Assembly (NCBI GenBank): GCA_002104895.1
Contig: MCFG01000003.1
Location: forward strand, 83,501 to 147,500
Length of the DNA: 64,000 nt
Source of the DNA: Anaeromyces robustus
Lineage: Eukaryota > Neocallimastigomycota > Neocallimastigomycetes > Neocallimastigales > Neocallimastigaceae
Direction of reading: 5' to 3'
Shown here: positions 28,493-43,752 of the stretch, piece after piece
Layout of the letters: each line of letters begins with the position of its first letter
How positions within the stretch are numbered: the stretch's first letter is position 1
Position numbers and translations under genes: made by a program
Notes under the pieces: generated by a model
Databases searched by the model: none
Seen by the model: only the letters and a program-made list of their open reading frames with translations
Told to the model about the DNA's origin: nothing

Positions 28493-31400
28493 ATGGATAA
28501 TGAAACTATAGATGTTATAAATAAAAAGATTATTGATTTAATTGAACAAAACAAAAGTGTAGAAGAATTAAATAATTATCTACAGAAAAATAAGGTATCT
28601 TTGGAATCTTTGAAAAATTCAAGTGATGATTTTTTTTTTAAATCCATGAATAAAATCTCATTTGAAATGATAGATTTTATTATAAATAATTATAAATTTA
28701 AAAATCTTAAAAATTATATTTATAATGCAATTTTTAATGGTAATTTTCGTTTGGCGGAATATTTGATGAAATATGGTGAAGATATAAATCAAATTTTATC
28801 TTCTTATTATGAATTTAAAACAATAGTTAATAATAAAAATGCAAAATTTATTATAGCAAAGAACTATAATATTTCAACTTCTTTTGTATATAATTTAATA
28901 AAAGATAATTTAAATTTCTTTTTGGAATCAGTTTTTAAATACTATATATTTGATAATCATTTTATTGTAAATTTATTAACTATTTACAAAAATAAAAAAT
29001 CTTTATCAATTCAACAATTAAAAAATATCATTAACCAAGAGAATAGTAAAATACTTATTGATAAATCTATGTATAAAATTGCAATAGATAATAATAATTA
29101 TGAAGCTTTTAATATTCTATATGAAAATGATAATAGACATAAAGATATTATTTTAAAAGATTTTTTTAGCATATATAATGAAAGTAATGAAGATGTAAAA
29201 GGAAAAATTTTAAATAAAATTAATAATAGAGAATTGAACATTAATATTGATATTGAAACATTGCCAAAAATTAACAGTAATAAAAATAACAAGAATGACT
29301 ATTTTTGTTATTTTGAACAAATAAAATTATTAATTGAAAAAGAAAATTTTATTGAGATTAGAAATTTCATTAAAGAAAATCCAATTGAGTTTAATCAGTT
29401 TGGAAGTAAAGCATTTATTGATATATTAAATTATTTAATTAATAAAAAAGTTTCTTTACAATTGATGAATACTTTTATTCAAGAATATTCATGGGAAAAT
29501 TTAAATGATATTAATATAAAAGATTCAAATCCATTTTATTATACAATTTCTCAAAATCACTGTAGCGTTTTTGACCTGTTGTTAAAGAAGAATTCAAATA
29601 TATTACAAAGCGATATACTTTATGATTTATATAAGGAGAATAAACTTAATAATAAAAATATGAAGTATATAACAAATAATAATTTTGAAGTATCTTTAAA
29701 TACAATAGGTCAATTAATTATAGATAATAAACTCACATTATTAAATAATATTTTTAAAAATTATATATTTAATAACCTTTTTATAAAAAAATTATTATTT
29801 ATATATAAATTTAGAACTCCTTTATCAAATCAACAATTAAAAACTAAAATTTCATATGAAAAAAGTAAAATTATTTTTAATAAATCTATATATAAAATAG
29901 CATTGGATAGAGATAACTATGAAGCAGTACAATTATTATATAATAATGATTATAGAAAGAATGAAATTATATTAAATGAACTATTTCACTTATTGGAAAA
30001 AGATGAAAGAAAGCAGCGCAATAAAAAAATATTACAATTTTTCAATAATATTAATCAAGGAAAATTAAATATACAAATGGATCATCAATTTATAAATAAT
30101 TTACAAAATTGTGAAAAAATTAGAAAAGATTTAATAGAAATAGTTAATTTGGATGACACTATAGAATTAAACAATTATATAATAAAAAATGACATATCGT
30201 TATCTTTTTTTAATAATGAAAGTTTTGATATATTAATATATGCTATTGAAAATGATATATCATTTTCGGTAATAAAGTACCTTCAAAAATCTTATTCTTG
30301 CTTAAATTATATCATTTATGATGAAAAATCACAAAAATATATATCACCAATTATATGTGCACTTTTACATAAAAGATATTCTATTGTGTCATTATTATTG
30401 AAAAATGGAAGTGATATTAATTATAAAGTAAGTGATTCAGATACAAAAGAAGAAAAAATTTATTATCAAAATTTTATTAATTATAAAAATATTAAATATA
30501 TATTAAATCTTGGTTTTAAAGTAACTTCAAATATGTTAACGGAATTGATTAAAAATAATCAAAATGATCTTTTGAAGATTATTTTTAATTATTATATTTT
30601 TGATAATAATTTTATTTTAAAATTATTATCTATTTATAATCAAAATGTTCCATTAACTGAAAAACAATTAAATAATATTATATATAATGAAAAGCATAAA
30701 ATCATCATTAAATATGAATGGTATTATGAAGCTATATGTAATAATAATAATGAAGCTTTAAAATTATTTTTAAACCATATTAATGATAAACAAGAATTTT
30801 TTTTCGATAAAACTAAAAATTATGAATTATTAAAATTAGCAATTAGACAAAATAATTTTTCCTTTGTTGAAAAATTTATAACTTTTAGTGAAGAGGAATG
30901 TAATAAATTTGATATGGAAGAATTATTATCTGATAGATTTATATTTTCATTAGGAGATAATCGTATAAAAATTTTAAAATTTTTGATTGAAAAATTATTA
31001 AATAATAAATGGTTTGATTTTAAAAAAAATAAAATTGGAAACTTTATATATATGGATGGCCGTATTACTAAAGTTATAATTGAATTCATGATTTCTTTAA
31101 TTGAAAATTCTTTTAATCATTCAACATTTAATTTTGAATATATTGATTTTGATAATAATTTATTTACATTAATACAGTATGGTAATTATAACTTAATAAA
31201 TTTATTTCTTCAAAAATCTTTAAAACATTCAAGTTTTAATTTTCAAATTATTAATTTTGAAAAAATAATTTCATACCTTATGGATGATTCTATACGTTAC
31301 TATTATATCATTTTACACTCTTTTAGAATGAAATTAATAAAATTTTTTATTGAGAATTCTTTGGAACATCCATCATTTAATTTTAATAAAATTCATTTTG

Positions 31401-34400
31401 AAAATGCTTTATTAAAAATAAATCAATGTAATGATTTAAGTATAATGAAACTTTTTATAGAAAAATCATTTCATCATAAAACATTTGATATCAATAAAAT
31501 TGACATTAAAAAAGTGTTAATAACTTTAAAGAATACAGATTTTGATATTAAAATTTTAAAACTTTTTATTAATAATTTATTTAAGAGTAATTTCAATATT
31601 AATTATAGGCATATTACTGATATTTTAAAAGTATTAATTAAAATAGATAATCATGATTTAACGAAAACTATTATCGATACTATATTTAATAATGAAACAT
31701 TTAATATTAATGGAAATATTGGTATTAAAACTATTTTATTAACGACAAAGTATTTAGATAATAATAATATTTCTGAATTTTTTATTGAAAAAGCATTAAG
31801 TAATGAAACATTAGAATATAATGCTTTAACTATAGAAGAAATATTTTTAGCTATCAGTAAAATTAATAACATTAATTTGAATATATTTATAATTGAAACA
31901 ATTACAAAAATTCAACCAGAATTTAATTATAATTTTAAAGATATTAATTATGAAAAAATTTTAATTTCTGTTATATATAATAATAATTTATATTTGTTGA
32001 ATTTTATTTTTGAAAAATTATTTGTTCATAAATATGATAGAATGAATTTTAATTTTGAAAAGATTTTATTGTGCGCTAGTTATATAGATAATCTCGATGC
32101 TTTAACAATAATAATTGAAAAAATGTTAGATTTGACTTCATTGAAATCATTGAAAAATATAAATCAAATAGATTTTTCAGTAATTGAAAATATAAATGAT
32201 ATTCAATATTTATCATTAATACTTAATACTTTTATAAAACTTAATAATTTATCATTAATAAAATATTTATTAGAAGATAGCCAATTAAAAACTAAAATTA
32301 ATATTAATATTAATATGAAAGATAAAAATAATGAATACCCCTTAATTGTTTCATGTAATATTGTAAAATATAATCATCAATCATTAAAAATATTTAAATA
32401 TTTATTTGAACATAATGCAAATTATAATGTAAAAGATATTAATGGTATGTCATTATTTTTCATAGCACTAAAAAATGGAAACTACTCTATCATTAATTAT
32501 TTATTAAAGTATATAAAGATATCCGATGAATTAGATAATAATTGTCTAATCATTAAATCATCATTATCATCACCTCTTATTAAAGCTATTTATCAAAATG
32601 ATATGAATATGGTTAAAAGTTTAATTCAAAATAATAGAAATGGTAAATTTAATGATAAGATAAATTTTAAAGAATATTACTTTACACCATTAATTCTTTC
32701 ATATTTATTAGATTATCAAGATATTTATAAATTTTTATTAAATTATTTTGATATTAATGAAATAGATTATTATGGTTATAATATTTTACATTATGCTATA
32801 TTAAAGGAAGATATAGAGACTATTAAAAATTTAATAAATTCAGAAATTGAAGTGAATTATAAAAATAATAATCATTATAATATGAATGGTCACTCTGCTA
32901 TAGATATATCAATTGTAATAAAGAATAAAGAAATAATTAATATTTTATTGAATTCTAAAAACGTATTAATAAATAAATTGAATAAACAACAAGAAACACC
33001 ATTTACTGTTTTATTGAAAAGTAATAATTATTCTATTGATGAAAAAATTAATTTAATGAATCATTTCATTCAGAAGGGTTCATCTACTGATATTTATGAT
33101 AAAAATGTAAAGAAAATATTGGATTATATTTTAGAAAAAGAAAGTTCTCTTCCTCTTTTTAAATTACTTGTTGAAAATAATACAAAATTTATTAATGATA
33201 ATGACAATAACAATGACAGAAATTCTGATCATTCTTTATTAAATTATGCAATTAAATATGGAAAAATTAATGTCTTTGAATATCTAGTAAAAATGAATAA
33301 AAGATTATTTACAAACGAATTTATTTATAAAATAATTAATGAAAAAAGATTAGATTTAATTAAATTATTAATTCCACATTATATTGATATTAATAATAAG
33401 GATAATAATGATAAAACATTCCTAACTTATGCTATAGAAAAAGAAAATGAAGAAATTATAAAATATTTATTAGATCAAGGTTGTAATATTCATTGTATAA
33501 ATGATGGTTTAATAAGAACAATTATAGAAAAAGATGATTTAAATATTATAAAATTATTAATTCCAAAATATATTGATGTTAATAAAAAAGACAAAAATAA
33601 TGAAACACCTTTAATTTATGCCCTCCAAATGAAAAATAAAAAAATGATTCGTTATTTAGTTGAATCAGGAGCCAATGTCAATGTCATTAATAAAAATATG
33701 TATTTGCTTGAGTCATTGAATGAAGATCATCTCTACGATATATTAAAATTTTTAATAGACCATAATTTTGATATTAATCTTGAAAATGAACGTAATGAAA
33801 ATCCATTATCTATGTCATTTTCTACATTTTATATGACATCACTATTTAAAGTTTTAATTAAATGCAATGCTGATTTAAATTATATTAATGATAAAATTCG
33901 TTTTATAGATTCAATCATAGAATATCATCCAGATATATTAAAATATGTACTTAAAAATAAAAGTGTAAATACCATCTTAAAAGAAATTATATCCAATGAT
34001 CATAAATCAATATTAGAAACATTGATTAATAATAATTTAAATATAGATATGAAATACGAAGATGGTAAAACACTTTTACTTTATTCCTTGGAGGAAAGGT
34101 GTATTAATATAATTAATCTTTTAATTAGTTATGGAGTTAGCATTCAATCATTAAATAATGAAATTATTAAAGAAATTATTTTTGAAGGAAAACTAGATAT
34201 ATTAAAATATTTAATAACAAAAAATATTTATTTATTGACAAGAAAGAATGAAAACCTCAATACCATATTTATTATTGATAATGAAAAATTAACCGAAATT
34301 CAATATTTAATAGATTGTGGGGTTGAAGTTATTAAATCACAAATATTTAATAATAGTATTGAAATTATTGACAATATCATTGAAAAAAAAAATAATTTAG

Positions 34401-35026
34401 AATTTATAAAATTAATGATACCAAAATATATTGAAGTTGATATAAAAGATGAAGATGGATATACCCCATTAATTTATAGTATACAATCTCAAAATTATTC
34501 AATAGTAAAATATTTAATGGAAAATGGTGCATCAATAGAACCTATTAATCAAAATATAGAAATATTACGTTCAACTATTGAAAATAATAATTTAGATTTA
34601 TTAAACTATTTAGTAGAACATCATTTAGATATTAATGAAAAGGACAAAAATAACCATACTTTATTAGTTTATGCAATTAATTTTCAGAATGAATCTATGA
34701 TTAACTTTTTAATTAATCATGGTTCAAGAATTGATGATCTAAAAAATATTATTATTGATATGAACTTATTTAAAAATATATTAATTTTAGATAATGTAAA
34801 TATCATCAATTGCCTTTATGATAATAAATATTTTGATATCAATCAAAAAGATGAAGCTCATGAATCTTTATTAACTTATGCTATCAAATATGGTAACAAA
34901 AATAGTAGTAACACTGAAAAAATTATGAATTATTTGGTTGAAAGAGGAATAAATATAAATAATAATAATAATCATAATAATAATAATAATAATCATAATA
35001 ATAATAATAATGAAAATAATAATGAA

Positions 35027-35074
<48 letters not shown>

Positions 35075-38000
35075 CATAATAATCATAATAATAATAATAC
35101 TGAAAATGAGGAAATACTTTTAATTAATGCTATCAAAAATAGAAATGTAAATGCTATAAAGTATTTACTTAATCATGGTGCTGAAATTAATTGTTACAAT
35201 TATTTAAATGAAACAATTATTGATGTTAATAAAGAATATAATGATAATGAAGAATATAAAAGTTATTTTAATGAAATTAAACAACTTTTTGATGATTATA
35301 TTAAAAAAAGTAAAGATAAGAATATGGTATTAATGTATGGATTTAATACTCAAAATGAATCTTTGATAAGAGATTTAATTGATAATGATAATGTGGATAT
35401 CAATATTATTAATAAAAATATTAAACTTATTGAACCTATTATAAATAAAAATAATTTATCATTATTAAATTATTTAGTTGATCATCATTTAAATGTTAAT
35501 AGTGAGGATGAAGAGGGTAATACTCCATTAGCCTATGCAATTTTATCACAAAATAAGCCAATAATAAAATATTTAATAAATAAGGGTGGAAATATTGATA
35601 ATATTAATAATAATAATATTAAAGTAATTTATCCTATTATTGATAGTAATAATATTGATTTATTACAATATTTAATTGATAATCATTTAGATATTAATAA
35701 GAAAAATTTTCAAAGTGAAGAAACTCCTCTAATAATATATACTATTAAATCTGAGAATAAAACAATAATTGAATATTTAATTGAACATGGTGCCAATATA
35801 AATAATATAAATAATATAACAATTGATATATCCTTAGCTAAAAAAATTGTCAATTTAAATAATATTAATTTATTAAACTTATTAACAAATAATAATTATA
35901 ATATAGATCAAAAAGACGAGAATTATGAATCACTTATAGTTTATGCTATTAAATCCAAACATTCACTTGAAATAATAAAGTTTTTACTTGAATATGCTAA
36001 TAATAATTTTGATTCATATGTTCTTTTAAGTGAAGCGACAAAATTAAATAATGAAGAACTTGTTAAATATTTAATAGAGTGTAAAGGTGTAGAGATAGAT
36101 CCTTATATTTTGATTTTAGCTATAAAGAATAATTATGAAAATTTGGTAAAATATATGGTAGAACATGGTGCTGATATTGAAAAATGTCAAAGATTTCAGG
36201 ATATACCTATTAATTGTGCCATTCAAAATAAAAATGAAGAATTAATAAAATATTTAGTAGAGCATGGTGCTGATGTTAATGTTCATGAATATATGTATGA
36301 GGATAAACCTATTATTTTGGCAGTTGAAAGTAATAATATATCTATTGTAAAATATTTATTAGACTGTGGAGCAAATGTAAATTCTAAAACATGGTATAAA
36401 AAAAATACACCTTTAGTTACAGCTTTAAAAAATAATAATGAAGAATTAGCAAGATTTTTAATTGATCGTGGAGCAGATGTAAATTTAGAAAGTAATGATC
36501 ATTGTGAAACTCCATTAAGTATAGTCATTAAAAATAATAAGGAATCATTCATAAAGTATTTAATTTATCGAGGAGCCGATGTAAATTTAGAAGATAGAGA
36601 AGGAAAAACTCCTTTAATTTATGCCATAGAAGGAGGAAATTTAGATATAATAAAATATTTAATGGATCATGGTGCGAATATTAATTGTCAAAAGAAAACC
36701 AATCGTTATGGATATATACCTATTTGGCCGCCTTTATTATCTGCTATTAATCATTATAATGAATCTATAATAAAATATTTAATCTATTGTGGAGCCGATG
36801 TGAATTTCTGTAATGATCGTTTTGAAACTCCTTTAATAACTTTAATTATTAATCGTCATCATAATATGATTGAATATTTAATTAATAGTGGAGCCGATAT
36901 TAATAAAGTGGGTCAAAAAGGTAATACTGCATTATATTATGCTATTGATCAAAATGATTTATTCTTATCAAAATTTTTAATTGATAAAGGAGCCAATGTT
37001 AATGAAATAACTCATGATAATGTATCTTTATTAAATTTAGCAATTATTAAAGGAAATATAGAAATCATAAAATACATTATTGATCATGGTGGAAAAATCA
37101 ATCAAACAGAAGAGGAGGATACCTTATTATATAAAGCACCATTATTAGATGCTATAAATCAAAATAATTTGAATGTTATTGAATATTTAATTCAACATGG
37201 TGCAGAGATTAATGAAAAAAATCATAAGGATGATCATCATACACCATTAACTTTAGCTGTCCATCAAAACAAAATAAATATAGTAAGATATTTACTTAAT
37301 CATGGTGCGGATATTAATCAAAAAGGAAAATATAATACTCCTTTAGTTTGGGCTATTGGAAATAATAATGATAATATGATAAAATATTTAATAGATAATG
37401 GTGCAAATATTCATGATGATGATGATAATGATAATAATGATGGATTTAATTGTTTAATTTCAGCCATTAAAAATAATAATTTAAATATTGTAAAATATTT
37501 AATTGATAATGGTGTTAATATGAATAAAAAAAATGAAGCAGGTTGTACTCCATTAATTATTGCTATTATAAACAATAATGAAAGTATGGTAAAATATTTA
37601 ATTGATGAAGGTGCTAATGTTAATATGGAAGGAAAACCCGATAGCATAGATAATAAATATGAAAATTATATTTTAACACCGTTAATATGGGGTGTAATTA
37701 AAGGAAATTATTATATAATTAAATATTTAATTCAACATGGAGCGAATATTAATCAAAGTATTAAACATAACCTTTTTAATTATAAACGTAATAAAAATAT
37801 TCATACTTCATTAATATGGGCCATTCAATTAAAATATAAAGTTATAATAGAATTATTAATAGAATCTGGAGCTAATGGTAATGAAGGTATTTTAAATGAT
37901 AAAACACCATTAATGTTAGCTATTCAATATGAAAATCTAGAACTTATAAAATATTTAATAAATCATGGAGTTAATATTAATGGAGAAAGTAGAAAGGGAA

Positions 38001-38485
38001 CACCATTAACTTGTGCAATTGAAACAAAGAATGATATTATCATTAAATATTTAATTAAAAATGGAGCAGATATTAATAAAGGAGGTAAAAAGGGAGGTTC
38101 TAGAGGTACACCATTAACAACAGCAATTTTTAATAATAATAAAGATTTAATAAATTATTTAATTATTAAATGTAAAGCTGATATTAATAAGGAAGGAGAA
38201 ACTGGTACACCTTTAACAGCAGCCATTGAAATTGGTGATAATGATTTAGTTAAATATTTAATTAATCATGGAGTCAATGTTAATAAAGGTGGTAAAAAAG
38301 GTATTCCAATTATTAATGCTATAAAAAAAAGAAATATTGAAGTAATAAATTATTTAATTGATAAAGATGTTAAATTTAATAATAATCATTATAATAATAA
38401 ATATTTACTTGAAATTAATGAAAAATATAACAAAGAAAATAACTTTAGTAGTTATTTAGAAATTAAAAAACTTTTATCATCATAG
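28493..38485 (+). CDS. Giant ankyrin-repeat protein (3330 residues, single exon)
   Basis: The start is the ATG at 28493 (MDNETIDVIN). The open frame reaches back to a GTG at 28484, but an ATG start is expected in a nuclear gene. Residues about 5-830 are three tandem modules of about 275 residues, each ending in a block like YYIFDNxFIxxLLxIY (about residues 149, 422, 699) followed by a KSMYKIAID/NNNYEA-type segment. Residues about 870-1240 are divergent ankyrin-like units of the form LFIEKSxxHxxFN. From about residue 1650 to the end I count about 46 units by the YLIxxGAxIN signature; the last 20 are canonical (TPLIYAIxxxNxxIIKYLIDHGADIN). A 50-residue Asn/His-rich insert lies at nt 34954-35100. 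No signal peptide, TM segment or enzyme motif is seen. It is likely a protein-binding scaffold; partners unknown. About 10 kb free of TAA stops in such DNA implies strong selection. Confidence 0.95.
34954..35100 (+). repeat. In-frame AAT/CAT microsatellite inside the ankyrin gene
   Basis: AAT with scattered CAT and GAA codons encodes an Asn-rich loop with His and Glu between two ankyrin units. It is the same trinucleotide that forms the long non-coding arrays in this window, here held in frame. Confidence 0.9.
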
Positions 38486-40039
38486 AAAAAAAAAAAAAAA
38501 AAACAATAAATAATAATAATAAATAATAATAATAATATAAAAATTTTGATATTTAACAAAAGTAACATATATTAGAATATATTAATGATATTAATTTTTT
38601 AAATAATTATATATAATTAAATGTAATAAAAATATATTTTGAATTAAATTTTCCTATACAAATAATATATTAAAAATATGAAAAATCTTTTTATTCAAAA
38701 AAAAAAAAAAAAAACATAAAAACATAAAAATAAATGTTAATATAAATTAAAAAAAATATTTAAATATTATTGGTTATTAATCCTTGTATAGAAATAAAGT
38801 TTAAAAAATTAATAGATTAAAATTACAACAACAACAAAAAAAAAAAAAAGATTGATTTTATATTAATTAATGGAAAATATTTTCATCTTTTCTTTTTTTA
38901 CATATTTAATTCAAAATATATAAATTTATCGTAGCACCAATTTCAAATTAATAATGAATGAATAAATGAATAATAAATAAATAAATAAAAATAATAATAA
39001 TTGATAATAATAATAATAAATAATAATAATAATAATAATTGATAATAATAATAATAATAAATAAATAAATAAATAAATAATATATAATATTTATATATAT
39101 TTATAAATTTAAAAATTTTATTAAAATAATTAAATTTTCATAAATGTATTAAATTTATAAAATATATATTAACAATATATAAATAATATATTCTAATTAA
39201 ATAGAATTTGAAAATAATGCATTAATTCCTATATAATTTTAAATAATAATTTATAATAATAAATTATAAATCTAAAAAATAAAAATTATTTATATTTTTT
39301 TAAATTTAACAAAACAAAAAATATATTATTAATATTAATATATGTATTAAAAAGTCTTTTTTTAAAAAAAAACGAAAAAAGTATAATTTATCATAAAAAA
39401 AAAGTTATGGATTTACATGAGTAAAAAATATTTTAAACCAAATAACATTATTAATATATATTTTATTTTTATCAAGTAATCAGTAATTTTTCCATATTCA
39501 TATGTAATGTATAAAAATGTTTTTTTTTTTTTTATAATATATTAAGCATTAAGTTATGAAACCGTTATATTAAGCATAAAAATGAACTGTCATATTTTTT
39601 TTACTTTAAAAAATGTAGTTTATAAAGTTTTATTAAAAATATTAAAAAAAGATAACAATTCATTTATATTTTTTTTTTTTAAAAAAAAAAAACTAAATGA
39701 TAAAATAAGTATATATTTCTATATATAAAAATTAAATAATCTTTATTTATCTTTATTTAATACTGTAATTAAAATTTTTATCATTATTAAAATATCAATT
39801 TTTCCAATATATATAGTTTTAAAAACAAATTTCATATTAAAAAAAAAAGGAGACTGTGAAAATAAAAGGTTTCACTTGAATTTTTTTATCATACGAAAAT
39901 CAGTAATTTTTTTTTAATAATCATTTAATTAGACATTTTCATTTTCATATTATTCCTTATTATTCTTTTTTCTTCATAATCATTCTATAAACTACATTAT
40001 TTTGACTTTTATTTTATTTTTTTAATATTTAAATTATTG

Positions 40040-40083
<44 letters not shown>

Positions 40084-41601
40084 AAGCTTTTTTTATTAAT
40101 AATTATAATTTTTATTATAATTTTATTAAAAAACAAAAAAGATATTTTTTAAAAAAAATTAAATATAAATAATAATTTTATTAAATGTAAAATAATATTT
40201 ATAAATATATTATAAATTAAATTTATATATTAATTGTATATATTTATAATATATTATTCAATATATTTAATGTGTAATTTGTGATTTTTTTTTTAAATTT
40301 TAAAAATTCAATATATTATAAATATACAGATAATATATTATTACAATTGAATTATTTAAATAAAAGAACTAATGATTTTAATATGATTTCAATATGATTT
40401 AATAGAAAAAAATTTTTTTTTTAAAAATTAAAAAAATATTTTAATTATTAAAAAAATTTTTTTTTTTTCAATAAATAATTTAACATAAATATAAATATAA
40501 ATATTATTATGGTAAATTTCAATATAATATTTCATATTTAAAAATAAGAATCTTCATTTATCATAACGTTATAATATAAATAGAAAACAAAATCTTAAAT
40601 AAAAAAAATTATATATTTAAATTTATAAATGAACATATAAATAAATGAATAAACAAACAAATAAATAAATATTATCAATTAATAAAAATATATTATTAAT
40701 TAATAAAATATATATGATAATTTTACATCTATTATTCTATAGCAATTTGAAACATTAATTTTAATTTACTATTAAAAAATAAAAAATAATCCAATTATAG
40801 TATATTTATATTATTATATCAATTATAAAAGTATCAGTATTGTTCATTAGTAATTAAAATTTAACATTTAAAAAAAACAAAATTATTATTTTTATATTTT
40901 TCTATTTTATAAAATATTTATATAAATTTTATATTTTAAAAGGTAATTTAAATTTTAAGAAATTTTAATATTTACTGTTATTGTTATATAATATTATTTT
41001 CATGATATAAAATTTAAATATAAAAAAGTATTTTACAATATTTTTATATAATATACATAAATCATTCTTTTTTAAATTTTTTTTTTTTTAATTATTTTTA
41101 TTTTGGATTTGATTTGAATTTCTAAATATAAAATTATATATAGGAAAAGAATTTACTTATATATTTATTTTCAATTAATTTTTTTATTAAAATAAAGTAT
41201 TTATTTTTAATTTTATCTTGTTTTAATTTATAACTATTGTTATAATTCTTTTTAATTATTATTTATTAATAAAATATTAAGTTTTTATTATTTATGTTCT
41301 ATCAAAATAAAGTAATCTCTTTTTATTAGTTCTTTTTTTTATTTAATAAATATAAAAAACCTTAATATATATATATTTCATAAAAAGAAAGGAATTTGTT
41401 AATATCAATATTCAATATTATTTTATTATTTTATTATTTTATTATTTATTATTTTATTATAGTTATTATTTTATAATATTAACAAATATACTTCTACAAT
41501 CTTTTTTTATTTTATATGTTAATATGTGAAATCAGTACAATATTACGAAGAAAATCAATAAAAATATATCCTTATTTGATAAAACTTCTTGTCTAAAAAT
41601 A
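38486..41601. other. 3.1-kb AT-rich spacer, no gene seen
   Basis: The spacer contains poly(A) of about 30 nt (40051-40080), AAT/AAAT repeats (38940-39080) and no coding-like frame on either strand. It includes the ankyrin gene's 3' region and the upstream region of the next gene. Confidence 0.6.
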
Positions 41602-42847
41602 ATGCCTTCTTTGACAACCTCAAATCATAATATCTGTTCTACTTCACTGCAGCAGGGAAAAATTTTATTAAATTCTAAAACTTCTTCATATACCAATAAT
41701 AATACACAATCTTTGAAATCATTTAATGAAAATATAAAACAAATACAATCTCCTCAACGTACTTATTCTAATTCTCATCATCGTTATCACCATCATAGTC
41801 ATATTCGACGTTTATCTGCATTAGATTGTCATATATTAAAAAATGAAATTGTGAAACTTAATCTGAAATCTTCAGTAAGTAAAAACATGAAATAAATAAA
41901 TAAATAAATATTAAATATAATTAAATTAATGTTATAAAAAAATAAAAATAATTAAATGATAGTAATATATAATAAATAATAATATGTAAATAAATAAATA
42001 GATAAGTAAATAAATAAATAAATATGAATAAAAATAAAAAAAATAAAGAAAATATTAAAATAATATATATATTTTTTTATAAACAATATATATATATATT
42101 TAGTATTGCTTTGATGATAATACTTATGATTATAGTAAAAGTACAAATTGGAAAGCAAATGAAGAATATAAAATTAATGATTTAGTATGTTATAATCGTC
42201 AATATTATAAAGTAATACAGGATGTTATATCAGAAAAAGATCAAACACCCGATATTGCTAATGATTATTACATATTAATTATTTCAAGAGTTTCAAAAGT
42301 TGCATCAAAACGTGTATTAATATCAAAATGGACACCATATTGTCGTTTTATAACAAAAGGAGAACAAGTTTACTACGATGGTAAAGTATGGACTGCTTTA
42401 GTTTCACAGAATTACGAAGAAAATAAAAAAAGAAATCCTTTATTTATTGCTGATAGTCCAGATCAACCATCACAGAAAGGATTATGGGAAATTGAAAATT
42501 ATAATATTGATGAACTTGAAATTGTTGAAGATATGATTGAATTCTCAGATTATGAAGAAACAAGTAGTATAATTAGTGATAAAGATGATGATGCAGATGA
42601 AGAAATTGATAGTAGTAGTACAATTACGGATGAGGATAATTCATTTTTATCAAATATAACAAAAGAACTAAATAATATGGATATTACTTCTTCTTCGTCT
42701 ACTATCAATTCAACAAATACAATTGAAAATGATAATTACATGAAAGAAATTCAACATAGAGATTCTGAAAGTGGTTCAAACAGTGACAATACAATAAATG
42801 AAGAAGAAAGTTATAATTATATAAAAGTTCAAAAAAAATTAAATTAA
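41602..42847 (+). CDS. Protein with two CBM5/12-like (chitin-binding-type) modules, no signal peptide
   Basis: Exons 41602..41874 and 42104..42847, 338 residues. Residues 1-91 are Ser/Asn/His-rich and look disordered (a His cluster HHRYHHHSH). Module 1, about 107-150, starts NWKANEEYKINDLVCYNRQY; module 2, about 167-220, has SKWTPY ... KGEQVYYDGKVWTALVSQN ... and ends GLWEI. Each has the W-x-Y-x-x-G/N-D/E-x-V-x-Y-x-G-x-x-Y/W layout of the CBM5/12 fold, which in chitinases and cellulases binds polysaccharide through surface aromatics. The C-terminus (about 225-338) is acidic and Ser/Thr-rich. There is no signal peptide, so a secreted carbohydrate-binding role is unlikely unless an upstream exon was missed; a cytosolic use of the fold is possible. 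The family assignment is by eye and moderate. Confidence 0.75.
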
Positions 42848-42919
42848 TAAATATATTAATATTAATATATGAATATTATTATATTATTAATATTTTTATT
42901 TTCTTTTTTATTTTCTATT

Positions 42920-42958
<39 letters not shown>

Positions 42959-43119
42959 TAGAAAATAAACGAATAATCATTAAAAAAGTATCTGTTAAAA
43001 TTTTATAATCATAATTATTAATACAATTATTCTTATTTATTAAAAGAAATATATATATTTGATGTTAATTATTTCGATATCTATTATTTTTATGTTTAAC
43101 AGAAACTGAAACATAAAAC

Positions 43120-43153
<34 letters not shown>

Positions 43154-43485
43154 GAAATTGTTACAATGATATTATTAATAATAATATTTATATTTAAAGT
43201 AATAGTATTAATTATGATAATCTCAGGGGTAAAGAAAATGTTATATTTTTTTTAATTTATTTTTTTTCTCTGTTATGTTTGTATAGTATTTATTATTTAG
43301 CATTTAGTATTTAGTAGTTAATAAATCAATTGTCTTTTTTTAATTTTATATTCATAGATTACTATGTAGTTTTTAATAAAAATAAAAACTTAATATAATA
43401 ATATCATAATAAAAACAATATAATAAAAACAAAATAAAATTATAATATATTTATTAATAGTACAAAATTACAAAATTATAAAGTG

Positions 43486-43537
<52 letters not shown>

Positions 43538-43715
43538 TATTTATTTCCAATATAATATTTTTTTTTAGGTATATAATTTTTTAACATTTCAATGATTTTA
43601 ATTAGACTTCTATCAACAGTACTTATAATAGTTATGGAAATTATCCAACTTTTTAATTTATTTTATTTATTTATTTATTTTATTAAAAGTTAATATAATA
43701 ATATTATTATTATTG

Positions 43716-43752
<37 letters not shown>

